Of a stretch of 64,000 bases of DNA, positions 33,768 through 43,129 are shown piece after piece. The stretch lies in contig OX328125.1 in the NCBI GenBank assembly GCA_946811695.1, forward strand, positions 37,190,734 through 37,254,733. The letters run 5' to 3'. The position numbers and the translations under genes were made by a program. Numbering within the stretch: the first letter of the stretch is position 1; the number at the start of each line of letters is the position of its first letter. Under the pieces are notes generated by a model. It ran no database searches. It was not told the origin of the DNA and was given only the letters and a program-made list of their open reading frames with translations. Origin of the DNA: Gonocerus acuteangulatus. Taxonomy: Eukaryota; Arthropoda; Insecta; Hemiptera; Coreidae.

Positions 33768-34914
33768 ATATCTTATTTCAGGGTTGTCGCTGTGGGTGGT
33801 CCGTAGAATTTTGAAGGAAGGTTTTCAAAAAGAGGCGCAACTTCAAACGAACATATCGCGTGTTACTAACCTCATCCAAAGTTCCCTGTACCTTTCCTCG
33901 TCCCTCAGAAGCCTAGAAACTGGAGTAACGGAATTCCTATTTAGATTCCGCAGAGTTCTTAATGGAGTAGGTGCATCGATGAGTGGAAAGTTGAGTAGAG
34001 AGATGCTAGGTCCTAAAGAGTTAACTCTGATTTTGGGGAAGGTAAGAGAGGCTCTGCCAACTGGACTGACACTCCTCTCGGAGGGAAGCCGATATCATGA
34101 CCAAATTTACTACCAAATTTCTGAAGTACATGCAATTGCAACCGATGATGGAGTAATAGCTGTAGTGGAATTGCCTTTAAAAACTCCGGATCAGGAGATG
34201 GTGCTTTATCAGGTTCTCTCCTTGCCTCTTAAGGAGAATAAAACAGGAAGAATGGTTGCAGCTCAGCCGGAGGGGGCGTTCTTCTTGGAGAGCCACAACG
34301 AGAAGGCCTACTCAATTCTTCAGGAGCAGGATATAGCCAGATGTCGTCCCGGGATACCATGGATCTGTCCTGCCGAGTTCAAATTCTTTCACGGACAAAC
34401 ACCATCTTGTATTGTCTCATCGTTTCGCCAGGAGAATACGTCGAAGGAATGGTGCCCGTGGACTTTGGTGAATCCTAGATCTTCACCCACATGGATTTGG
34501 GACGAGCACAAGGAGCTATGGTGGTATAGCATGTCTAAGCCCACTCGCCTCCATCTTCAATGCAGAGGGAGTGCTGGAGTAGAATCGCTAGAGCGGGTTC
34601 TAGATGGAAGTGGGCAGCTTACCATAGCACCTGGTTGCACAGCTTGGACACCTGATTATCGCCTTTTGCCGATAGCCGACGTTGGGGAATCCTCTCAGGT
34701 GGTGCAGTTGCAATGGGTCAACGTTACGATCAAACCACCCTTGGACCTGCCAGTAAAAGAGGATTATGATCCCGCAGTATGGGAGGATACTTTGAAGGAG
34801 CTCAAGGAGCTCGAAGAAGCGTCCAATAACTCTTCGGCTGAATGGGGAACATGGAGCGACGTTGAACGGATCCTTGCGGCCCAAAAGAAGGGGAAGGAAG
34901 GGGAACTTCTGTGA
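33757..34914 (+). pseudogene. env: Env-like protein, F-type, ending before its membrane anchor
   Basis: 385 codons from ATG 33757, which overlaps the pol stop by 11 bases. The part around GKLSREMLGPKELTLILGKV, ALPTGL and VIAVVELPL resembles the ectodomain of baculovirus F-type fusion proteins and errantivirus Env; further on it has several cysteines and N-glycosylation sites (NVT, NNSS). Two features suggest it cannot work as it stands. I see no signal peptide, surface subunit or furin-type site ahead of the F-like part. The TGA at 34912-34914 comes directly before an in-frame hydrophobic stretch (see 34915-35104). The stop may be a mutation in this copy, or the family may differ. The F-type assignment rests on pattern memory. 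Confidence 0.6.
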
Positions 34915-35104
34915 ATAGCAGGCGGGTCGGTTGCTCTAATAGCACTTCTTGGGTTTACCACTGGCCTGCTAATTACAAAACTCAGATCCCGGCGTGGTGC
35001 GAATCAAAACTCGCAGCCAACGGAAGGAAGTGGGGCAGCAGGATTCGTAATACATCGACCGGCAGCTGAAAGTGTCGTATCTGTAATAACGGAGCGGATA
35101 TAGA
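34915..35104 (+). pseudogene. Env transmembrane segment and tail, after the stop
   Basis: In the same frame as env, directly after its TGA, about 20 hydrophobic residues (including ALIALLGF) are followed by a basic cluster (KLRSRRG) and a tail of about 40 residues ending in TAG near 35104. This is the layout of a type I membrane anchor with a short cytoplasmic tail. It is open throughout, so a single stop separates it from the ectodomain. Confidence 0.65.
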
Positions 35105-35386
35105 CCGCTCGAAAGTGTAGTAGCCGTTCAGTGATTGTGACGACAGTGTTCGGTATAGTTATAAAATAATGGTAACATAAGGATTTTTACCTCCTAAGGG
35201 AGAGGTTTTGTCTTGTAAAGATGCCAATAATGTTTATTTTATTTTAATTTTTACAGCGCATCACCTGTAATGTTATTAGCACTAATATTGTTTATTATTA
35301 TTATTATTAGTAACATAAGGATGGGTAGTGTTAAAGGTAAAGTAATGTTCCAAGGGAAACATGACTTTGAAAAAATCGGGGGGTGA
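35105..35386 (+). other. Gypsy 3' untranslated region with polypurine tract
   Basis: Non-coding stretch between env and the 3' LTR. A purine-rich run ending GGGGGGTGA directly precedes the LTR at 35387 and serves as the polypurine tract. GTAACATAAGGAT occurs twice (about 35171 and 35311) around the SINE fragment at 35238. Confidence 0.7.
35238..35283 (-). repeat. SINE 3' core inside the gypsy element
   Basis: The minus strand reads AGTGCTAATAACATT, AGGTGATGCGCTGTAAAAAT and an A/T-rich end, matching the GCGCTAATGACC...GATGCGCCGT core of the tRNA-headed SINEs. TGTTTATT is present on both sides. Probably a truncated SINE insertion into this gypsy lineage. Confidence 0.55.
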
Positions 35387-35914
35387 TGTAAGGCCCCGTT
35401 TTCCCTTTGGCCTTGTTAAGTGAATAAGGATGAGAGAAAAGGTTGGCTGTCCATCTCTAGAGATGTGAGAACCACGAATCCGCCAACGTTGCGTCTGGGA
35501 TGTTGGCACTGCACGTGGCTGATTCGTAAGATTCCTGGAAGATCTAAGACCTGACAAGAGTTTCTAGTTCAATCACCTGCAAAAGCAGGAGTGGGGTACA
35601 AGGGGTTTAAAAAGAGCTGGCTTACCTCCGACCGGGCAGAGTTTTGCATCCGTTCCTGAGACTGCGGCCCAGATGCTGTTCAGAGGTAGGCCAGTTCCAA
35701 ATTCTCTATAATCTCCCCAAATGATCATATTTGATAACTCTACCTATCCGTCTCTCTCACTCAACCTTTTCTCTCATCGTAGCAATGGTTTATGATATTT
35801 ATGTTTTGTGTCCGCTGTGTAAATTATAGTTTTAAAAAGGAATTTCCGCTTCTCTAAAATATTTCCCCATTGTCTATATCTCTAAATCCCGTCCTTGCTA
35901 ATCAGTCCCTTACA
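35387..35914 (+). repeat. 3' LTR of gypsy element
   Basis: 528 bp, identical to the 5' LTR except for one base (35584 A in place of T). Confidence 0.97.
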
Positions 35915-35918
35915 ATAC

Positions 35919-36060
35919 AAATTTGAACTACCGTTATTTTCGGTCTCTAGGGGTTCTGAAACGCGAAATTTTCTTGTCGGCACTTCCGGATTGTTTCATT
36001 GTATCAACCTTATAAGCGGGGTTCCTCCCTATGGGGGAGGGAGGAACCGCGCTAAAAGGG
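35919..36060 (+). repeat. Right-arm repeat (displaced by the gypsy insertion)
   Basis: AAATTTGAACTACCGTTATT, GGGGTTCTGAAACGCGAAAT, GTCGGCACTTCCGG, then the hairpin GGTTCCTCCC/GGGAGGAACC and GCGCTAA. It continues the sequence interrupted at 27887, as shown by the empty sibling locus at 39872. Confidence 0.9.
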
Positions 36061-38280
36061 ATCGTTAACTGTTGATGTCGTGATGTGTGTTTTCCTAAAG
36101 AACTGTTCTTTTTTTCCTCATAACCCTGGTGAAGGCTTCAAGCTCTAGACGAAATAATGGTAATAATAACAATAAATAACGGCAATAATAATAATGAATA
36201 TAGTTTTATTAAACATCATAGGCAAACTCCGGCCATCCCCAACTTGAAAATCTATATAGGTTAAAACTTTTAGTCTAACGGTGCAAAGTGGTGCCAAACG
36301 CCCGATTTGGGGAAAAACCCTTTAGGTACTTGAATCATTCTGATTTCGGGGAAGTTTTTTTTTGTATCGTGTCGAATGAGACCACTGCCAATTCGATAGA
36401 ATAATTATTTTGGAATATAAACGGGTTTTATATTGCAAAACCCGTGAAAAACAGCTAGTATTCGATTAAAAAATGACATATTTTACTCAATTTGTAGAAA
36501 TGGGTATATTTCAAAATGCATTCTCGAGTACTTAGTTCAATAAATTAACAACCAATGTAATACTATTCTCGACGTATTCAACTTTATATTACAATTTTCG
36601 CTTATAACGGATACATTTTGACAGTTTCACCCAGGCTATTAGGAGAATCTCACTGTTAATGCTAAGTCACTTGCTATCACAAACTGTTCAACAACTCTCT
36701 GCAGAAAATAATAATGGTAAACTCGTTTTTCGTGAAATAATCGCACCAATTCTATTAGGCTGTGTACACATACGGCCAAGTGTGACCATATAATTTATAA
36801 GACAGCAACTTCAAAAGATAGACTTTCAGGCAAAACTATGCGGAGAGGTTAGCTAATTACCGCTTTTCTTTTCTACACCAAACAACTAAGGATAGCTTAC
36901 ATAGTTTCAATACAGATATCTTCACAACCTAAATGCACCAAGTTCATGGTACATTTTGGCAAAAAAGAAAATTGTTTAAAAGCTACTTATACTCATGAAA
37001 CTTCCTGGGTAATACCAATTTTTTAGCGATAAAATAAGTGGTATAAAATATTGTTTCCTTTTCACTAAAAACTGTGAGACTATAAAAACTGTTTATTCGG
37101 TGAGAAAACTGTCAACAACAAGATGTTTATTGGTCAGAACTATTAATAAAATGGAAAAGCAATATTAGAGCAGTTTTCTACAACTAATTAGGTATAAAAA
37201 AATGTTAGTTCAAGCACCTTTGGTTTTTAGGTTTTTTTCCCTGGCAGCAGCAATGTGCGTCGTTCGCATCTGATATTTACATTAGTATACCACCGGATAT
37301 GACTAATAAGGGACCGGTTTCGTTAGTAGCAGGCGGACAAGTAAAGCGAGATAGCTGAATAGGAGGTTCAAAGTGGAAACTAAAAGCTGAGGAGATGGTT
37401 TGCTTGGTGTGGATATTGAATACTGTCCTAAGAGGTAGTAGTTGCAATGGAAATCGGAACTAGTTTCTGCAGAAGACATCTGTCATAGAACATTGACGAA
37501 GGTATAGCTGCAACGAACACTTTAGAAGCTACACAACATTCTCTATCCTTACATGATGTATATTTATCCTCCACTCGTTCGTTATCAAATAGAAGAACCC
37601 ACCCCTTCATGAAGATTGGGACGAATAAGTCCACGAGGTAGAAGGGGAATTTTTTATTTATCCGAGACAACGCTAGTTTTGTTCTTAATCTATTGCAAGA
37701 TTAGAAAGTATTTACTTGACAAGGATTAGGATTGACCATTTGCTTCTTAATCAAGACTATTTAACCAAGGGTAAGGAAATGCCAATACGCATAGAGTTTA
37801 ATGTATAGCTAACTATAAAGCACATGCTCATAGACTGCTAGAAATTAAAAAATCTTCTCATTCCAAATGAATTATTCACTGAAGGCTGAGCACTATAAAT
37901 ATTAAACACATTAAAATATTTTCTGAAATATAAAAACATGCCAACAAACGGAACAAATAAAAATCATTATAGCCTGATTGCCAGTATCAAATCGCATATA
38001 TACAATTCTCAATGTAATCTACGCGATGATGGTCTGGAGAAAGGATTACGATGCTGAAAGTGAGAATTTTTTTGTTTTACTTTAACTGAAAATAAAACTG
38101 GCTGATTTTGCAATATAGAAAATTAAATTATTTGAAAACAATGGCAGAATAGTTTAATGGGGACTGTCAGAAAATTAAAACCATTTTTACTTTTCCCCAC
38201 CCCCTAATTTTATTTAATTAAAAAAAAAGAGCATTAGGTACAACGGGGGACACAAACCGTGATTTGAGCTAACCTAAAAA
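36061..38280. other. No gene seen (2.2 kb)
   Basis: AT-rich unassigned DNA. The 80-codon minus frame at 37428-37670 has no motif. CTGGTGAAGG...GACGAAAT at about 36128 faintly recalls the hammerhead-like motif but does not fold. Nothing else recognised. Confidence 0.4.
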
Positions 38281-38282
38281 AA

Positions 38283-39822
38283 AGTCCGTCTCGCAAGACT
38301 GCATCATCTTAGCGCGGTTCCGTTCATATCCCTATTCTAATTTGGATAGATTAAAATAGAAGCAGTTATTATTTTGGTTCCACCAGTCTTTTTTTTTAAA
38401 TTAATTATTATAATGGCATGTCAATCCTTAAGGTCACTAACGCCATTCCTGTGAGTAGTAAAGTCTTGAAAGGTCATGATTTACAATCTTACCTGGAAGG
38501 GTCTGCTACACTAGAAACTGACCCGCTAGTGACAAGGTCTTGGAATCTTGGAAATCTATATCTCTAACAATAAATTGTTTTTGTTATTTTACTTAACGAG
38601 TTTTATTGTCAAATACATTATCCAACTATAAGCAATTAAAAAATAACAAGAAATAAAACAGACAAAAAGAACCATTGGAATAAACGAAATCAATTAATTT
38701 AAAGCTTTAAGCACTTTTTTCTCCGATTGACATCGCCTAATTAAAACTTTCTTCAGAACCTTTTTTGTAGAGCATTTAGTAAGCTTCCGAATGGTAATCT
38801 TCCGCTTCACAAGATTGTCAACGGTTTTCGAGATACTAACGAAATTATACAAAGTTACCAAAACTTTTTTTGTCTGTTAATAAAATATTTTATTCTAACC
38901 CTTCCTTTACTCTAAACGTAACAAAAATTTCAACATATTAGTGTTGATGAAACTCGAACATGCAGAAAATGTTTCAACTGTATCCCATAATTCTAAGTAC
39001 CAAAATCAAAGACAAAGAACCCTCCCTAGGAAGGACGCTAGGCAGTTGAAAAGCTATATATCTTGGAAATCCATGTCTCTAACATTAAATTGTTTTTCTT
39101 ATTTTTCTTAACTTGTTTTATTTTCAAATGCATTATCCAACAATAAGCAATTAAAAAATAACAAGGAATAAAAAACAGACAAAAAGAACAGTTCGAATAA
39201 GCGAAATCAATTTCTTTAAAGTTTTAAACTCTTATTTCTCCGATTGACATCGCCTAATCAAAACTTTCATTAGAACCTTTTTTTAGAGCATTTAATAAGC
39301 TTTCTAATGGTATGCTTCCGTTTACCAAGATTCTCAACCTTTTTCGAGATATTAAGGAAAGTATACAAAGTTACCAAAACTTTTTATGTCTGTTAATGAA
39401 ATATTTTATTCTAACCCTTCCTAAACTCCAAACGTAACCAAAATTTCAACATATTAGTTTTGATGAAAGTAGAACATGCAGAAAATGTTTCAACTGAATC
39501 CCATGATTCTAAGTACCCAAACCAAAAACGGTATTCAAAAAATATCTTTCCAATTTTCTCAAAAACGGTTAAAGCTATCGCCTTGAAAATGGTTTCATTC
39601 GTTTTCCTAGCCCAAGAAGCCTATAAAACGAGTACTTACAAGCTTATGAACTCAAAAACGTAAGCGTTACGATTTTTTTTGCGCGAATTTCGCCCCAAAC
39701 GCCATCTTCCAGTGGGCGGATTCTGCTGGTTAACGAACTTGACCTTTTAAATTGGACGACAGATTTTTGTACCAAATTTCATCACAATCGGACCATTAGG
39801 GAAGCCAGAAATGAGCGAACAG

Positions 39823-39827
<5 letters not shown>
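38283..39827 (+). mobile_element. Left-arm repeat family, copy C (most complete)
   Basis: Begins AAAGTCCGTCTCGCAAGAC and TTAGCGCGGTTCCG, as in copy A. It has the ~520 bp-period internal duplication (38701 and 39229 both carry TCTCCGATTGACATCGCCTA) and ends GAGCGAACAGACAAATA at the (TA)n. With the following (TA)n and right arm it is the full 'left arm-(TA)n-right arm' arrangement. A SINE core is inserted near 38388. No ORF, so non-autonomous or decayed. Confidence 0.75.
38388..38462 (-). repeat. SINE 3' core inserted in left-arm copy C
   Basis: Copy A reads straight through CCACCAGTCTTGAGAGG, whereas here AGTCTT is followed by T8, a core (minus strand GGCGTTAGTGACC, GATTGACATGCCAT) and then AGTCTTG again. 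The sibling copy is thus an empty site and AGTCTT the duplication. Confidence 0.75.

Positions 39828-39871
<44 letters not shown>
39828..39871. repeat. (TA)n microsatellite, empty sibling locus
   Basis: About 22 TA units ending ATAC, joined directly to AAATTTGAACCACCG. This is the uninterrupted arrangement. Confidence 0.97.
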
Positions 39872-39873
<2 letters not shown>

Positions 39874-40009
39874 AATTTGAACCACCGTTATTTTCGGTCT
39901 CTAGGGGTTCTGAAACGCGAAATTTTCTAGTCGGCACTTTCGGATTGTTTCATTGCATCAACCTTATAAGCGGGGTTCCTCCCTATGGGGGAGGGAGGAA
40001 CCGCGCTAA
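39872..40009 (+). repeat. Right-arm repeat, uninterrupted copy
   Basis: AAATTTGAACCACCGTTATT through the hairpin GGTTCCTCCC/GGGAGGAACC to GCGCTAA. The final GGAACCGCGCTAA is the reverse complement of TTAGCGCGGTTCC in the left arms. Confidence 0.9.
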
Positions 40010-40676
40010 TAAAATAAAATCTTTGGGATACAACGTGCAAAAGACTCACTGGCTTTGATTTCAAGAAACATTGAGCTAGGTTTTGATTATTAGAAGTTTA
40101 ATTTTCACGATTTTGTCACTTCTTGGAGTTTGGCCAATTTTGGATTGTTAGAATTAAATTTGGTAGAACTTTATTTGAATAAGGGAATATTGGTATGTAT
40201 CCACATTTTAACATTAAAAAATAACATTTGCTTTTGTATAATATAAAATACATTTCAATGTGCAACGACCGGACATTTACTGAATAAAAGCAATTTGTAT
40301 GCATATCCGAATTAGCTGGACGCGGGACGTGTTGTTTCACATGACATAATGGAAGTTTACAAAACAACTTTGATCCTTTTTGCTTTCGCTTATATTTGTG
40401 TATGTTTAAATAAACATCTCGAAAATACGCTGACATTTACAACCAAATAACATGAAAATATACTATTCGTTTGATACTTAACGAATATCGATTTCTACTA
40501 TTATTTATTGAATATTTTCAAGTTCTATTATTTTTAATATATCAACTGCAAGTTCACGCCGATTCCCGACGAACAAGCAAAATCACCAACGGAAGACTTA
40601 GAATTCAATCAATGGACTTAATATCCAACTATTGGAAATTATTAACAAAGAACTTACGAGACGAGCTACACATCTA
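40010..40676. other. No gene seen
   Basis: AT-rich. A 106-codon minus frame (40116-40436) and a 68-codon plus frame (40471-40677) show no motif. Confidence 0.35.
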
Positions 40677-40684
40677 ATCATAAA

Positions 40685-41287
40685 AAAACGTCCAACCCGC
40701 AGGAACTGCATCATCTTAGCGCAGTTCCGTTCTTATCTCGAGTGCAATTAGTGAAGGAATATAGCAGCTATCGGTAGGTATTAGCACCATTTTCCCCCCT
40801 TAATATCTTCAAAACAGTGGGAAGTACGATATAACCATTCAAAACCTTACTAAATTCTCTACAAAAAAAGATTCTGAAGAAAATTTCGATGGGGCAATAT
40901 CAGTCGGAGAAGTAAGTGCTTAAAAATACGAAAGTTTTAGTTTTGTTATTTTAAACGGGTTTTTGTCACTGTTTACCTCACTTTTGTTTTTTAAGTTTAT
41001 TTAACGGTGGAATGAGTATTTCATTAAAGCTGAGAAAATAAGAATCGTATTGGTAACAGAGTTTTCCTTGAGTGAGCGTTGAGATGACGGGAGAGTCCCA
41101 TCCGCTTAGAAAACTGTCAGATTCCATATGTGGCGCTTTAAGCTTCCTTCTTTTTGAGATTTTATTTTATATTTTTAACAAAAGATCAAAACCTACCGAT
41201 AGCTGCTACTATTCCTTTACTAATCGCACTTCGGATAAGAACGGAACCGCGCTAAGATGATGCAGTTCCTGCGAGTCGGACTTTTTT
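40685..41287. mobile_element. MITE with about 100 bp inverted ends and 6-8 bp TSD
   Basis: The left end AAAACGTCCAACCCGCAGG and right end CCTGCGAGTCGGACTTTTTT are inverted. The similarity extends about 100 bp inward (GCAGTTCCGTTCTTATC, GATAGCTGC). ATCATAAA lies at 40677-40684 and 41288-41295. It carries the same terminus as left-arm copies A and C, and a frame at 41072-41260 without motif. Superfamily unknown; 8 bp would fit hAT, 6 bp would not. Confidence 0.82.
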
Positions 41288-41295
41288 ATCATAAA

Positions 41296-41847
41296 CGGTC
41301 TTTTTTGTAGAGCATTTAGTAAGCTTTCCAATGGTATTCTTCCGTTTCCCAAGATTCTTAACCTTTTTCGAGATATTAGGGAAAGTATACAAAGTTACCA
41401 AAACTTTTTTATGTCTGTTAATAAAATATTTTATTCTAACCCTTCCTTAACTCCAAACGCAACCAAAATTTCAACATATTAGTTTTAATGAAAGTATAAG
41501 ATGCAGTAAATGTTTCAACTGTATCCCATGATTCTAAGTACCCAAACCAAAAACGGCATTCAAAAATTATTTTTTCAGTTTTCTCGAAAACGGTTAAAGC
41601 TATCGCCTTGAAAATGGTTTCATTCGTTTTCCTAGCCCAAGAAGCCTATAAAACGAGTACTTACAAGCTTATGAACTCAAAAACGTAAGCGTTACGATTT
41701 TTTTTGCGCGAATTTCGCCCCAAACGCCATCTTCCAGTGGGCGAATTTTGCTGGTTAACGAACTTGACCTTTCAAATTGGACGACAGATTTTTGTACCAA
41801 ATTTCATCAAAATCAGACCATCAGGGAAGCCAGAAATGAGCGAACAG

Positions 41848-41850
<3 letters not shown>
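41296..41850 (+). mobile_element. Left-arm repeat family, copy D (5'-truncated)
   Basis: Starts inside the family (TTTTTTGTAGAGCATTTAGT) just after the MITE duplication and runs to GAGCGAACAGACAAATA at the (TA)n. Confidence 0.8.

Positions 41851-41906
<56 letters not shown>
41851..41906. repeat. (TA)n, left part, interrupted by a PLE
   Basis: About 28 TA units before PLE coding sequence; the array resumes at 42905. Confidence 0.96.
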
Positions 41907-41910
<4 letters not shown>

Positions 41911-42814
41911 CACGGCCACAGGAAGATACCTCCACGCCGATTCTCACCACCACACGGCACAAAAAATGGGAGTGGTTAAGACACTGACACACAGAGCTAT
42001 AACTCTGTGCAGTAACGAATCACTCCTAAGATCAGAACTTAGTCAACTGACGGACGACTTAGCCGGGAATGGATATGACAGGAAGACGTTGGCCCGAACG
42101 ATAAGGATGGTGAAAAATCGCCACCGTGATGAGAATAACCGGAGGGAAACACAAACTAGAAGCAGAATTACCCTACCGTATGTCAGCGGGGTCAGCGAGA
42201 AGCTAGGCAGACTATTTAGGAAACAGGATATGGAGGTCGCCTACAAGCCGCTGAACAAAATCGGGGATTGGCTGAGCACAAGCAAGGACAAGCAGCGGTT
42301 GCAAGACCAGGGTGTATATCTTCTACCATGTGACTGCGGGAAAGTGTATATAGGACAGACAGGAAAGAAGGTAGCCACTCGAATCGCGCAACACGCTGCA
42401 GACTACAGGCTGGGACGCACCAAAACTTCTGCGGTGGCAACACATGGAGAAGAGTGCCCCAGACAAGTCCTGTTTGATCAAGCCAAGACCCTGGCTAAGG
42501 AAGACTCGCTGAACAGGAGACTCATCAGAGAGGCGATTGAGATCCACAAAAATCCAGCCAACTTCAATAGAGAAGAAGGACTCATCCTCTCCAACACCTG
42601 GCGGGCCATCCTGAAGAAGACTGGAGACAATCCACTCATACAGGACCACCAGCGCCCCGAACGGACGACCGAGGAAGTTAACATAGACAGACGGAACCCG
42701 ATTGGCCCAGAGACGCCCCAGTTCATTGGCTCGCATAGTCTCCGACCAAGAAGGATAAGAAGGGCCCAAACCGCTGACGAGCTCATTCCCTTACCAACCA
42801 GCAAGGATGAATGA
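41907..42814 (+). pseudogene. 5'-truncated Penelope-like element: RT end, linker and GIY-YIG endonuclease
   Basis: The frame is open from the (TA)n edge. Its first codons give PTATGRYLHADSHHH, the PLE pattern just after the reverse-transcriptase core, and GVVKTLTHRA follows; ATG 41966 is an internal Met. Next come a basic linker and YVSGVSEKLGRLFRK. The GIY-YIG domain follows: GVYLLPCDCGKVYIGQT, RIAQHAAD, RTKTSAVATHGEEC and an AKEDSLNRRLIREAIEI helix with the catalytic-type Glu. About 300 residues remain; the reverse-transcriptase palm is missing, so this copy cannot move itself. The remaining frame is undamaged, which suggests a young insertion. The stop at 42812-42814 is followed four bases later by a hammerhead-like motif. 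The endonuclease cuts DNA to prime reverse transcription. Confidence 0.9.
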
Positions 42815-42818
42815 TTGC

Positions 42819-42855
42819 CTGAAGAAGCCGGAGAGGAATCCGGCGAAATATTGCG
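42819..42855 (+). ncRNA. Hammerhead-like motif after the PLE stop codon
   Basis: CTGAAGA, one A, a perfect 6 bp stem GCCGGA/TCCGGC with a 6-base loop, then GAAATATTGCG. It has the CUGANGA and GAAA core blocks with stem II between. The extra A before the stem departs from the textbook core. PLEs are known to carry hammerhead motifs, which makes the reading plausible; self-cleavage is unproven. Confidence 0.55.
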
Positions 42856-42900
42856 ATGACAGGAGGAGCAAGACCGCTGGAGACAGATGCCGAATGAACA

Positions 42901-42904
<4 letters not shown>

Positions 42905-42962
<58 letters not shown>
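42905..42962. repeat. (TA)n, right part
   Basis: About 29 TA units ending ATAC before AAATTTGAACCACCG, identical in layout to 39871/39872. Confidence 0.96.
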
Positions 42963-42965
<3 letters not shown>

Positions 42966-43088
42966 AATTTGAACCACCGTTATTTTCGGTCTCTAGGGGT
43001 TCTGAAACGCGAAATTTTCTTGTCGGCACTTCCGGATTGTTTCATTGTATCAACCTTATAAGCGGGGTTCCTCCCTATGGGGGAGGAT
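42963..43088 (+). repeat. Right-arm repeat, 3'-truncated
   Basis: As at 39872 up to CCTATGGGGGAGG, where it stops short of the hairpin's second arm and switches to unrelated sequence before the RTE fragment. Confidence 0.9.
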
Positions 43089-43129
43089 ATGATAATCAAT
43101 AGACTTAGAATTGGTCACAATATCGAATA

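Larger units (their letters stand above)
27888..35914 (+). mobile_element. Complete Ty3/gypsy LTR retrotransposon with env-like ORF
   Basis: Element of 8,027 bp: 528 bp LTRs (TGTAAGG...CTTACA) at both ends, a primer-binding site two bases after the 5' LTR, gag, pol in the -1 frame, a third env-like ORF, a polypurine tract and the 3' LTR. The 4 bp duplication ATAC flanks it. The order PR-RT-RNase H-IN places it in Ty3/gypsy. The third ORF resembles the baculovirus F-type Env of insect errantivirus-like elements. Comparing the LTRs base by base I found one difference (28085 T, 35584 A), so the insertion is recent. Confidence 0.97.

Noticed and set aside
36120..36160. A further hammerhead-like motif (CTGGTGAAGG...GACGAAAT)
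   Set aside because: The bases between the two blocks do not form a stem and the first block deviates from CUGANGA.
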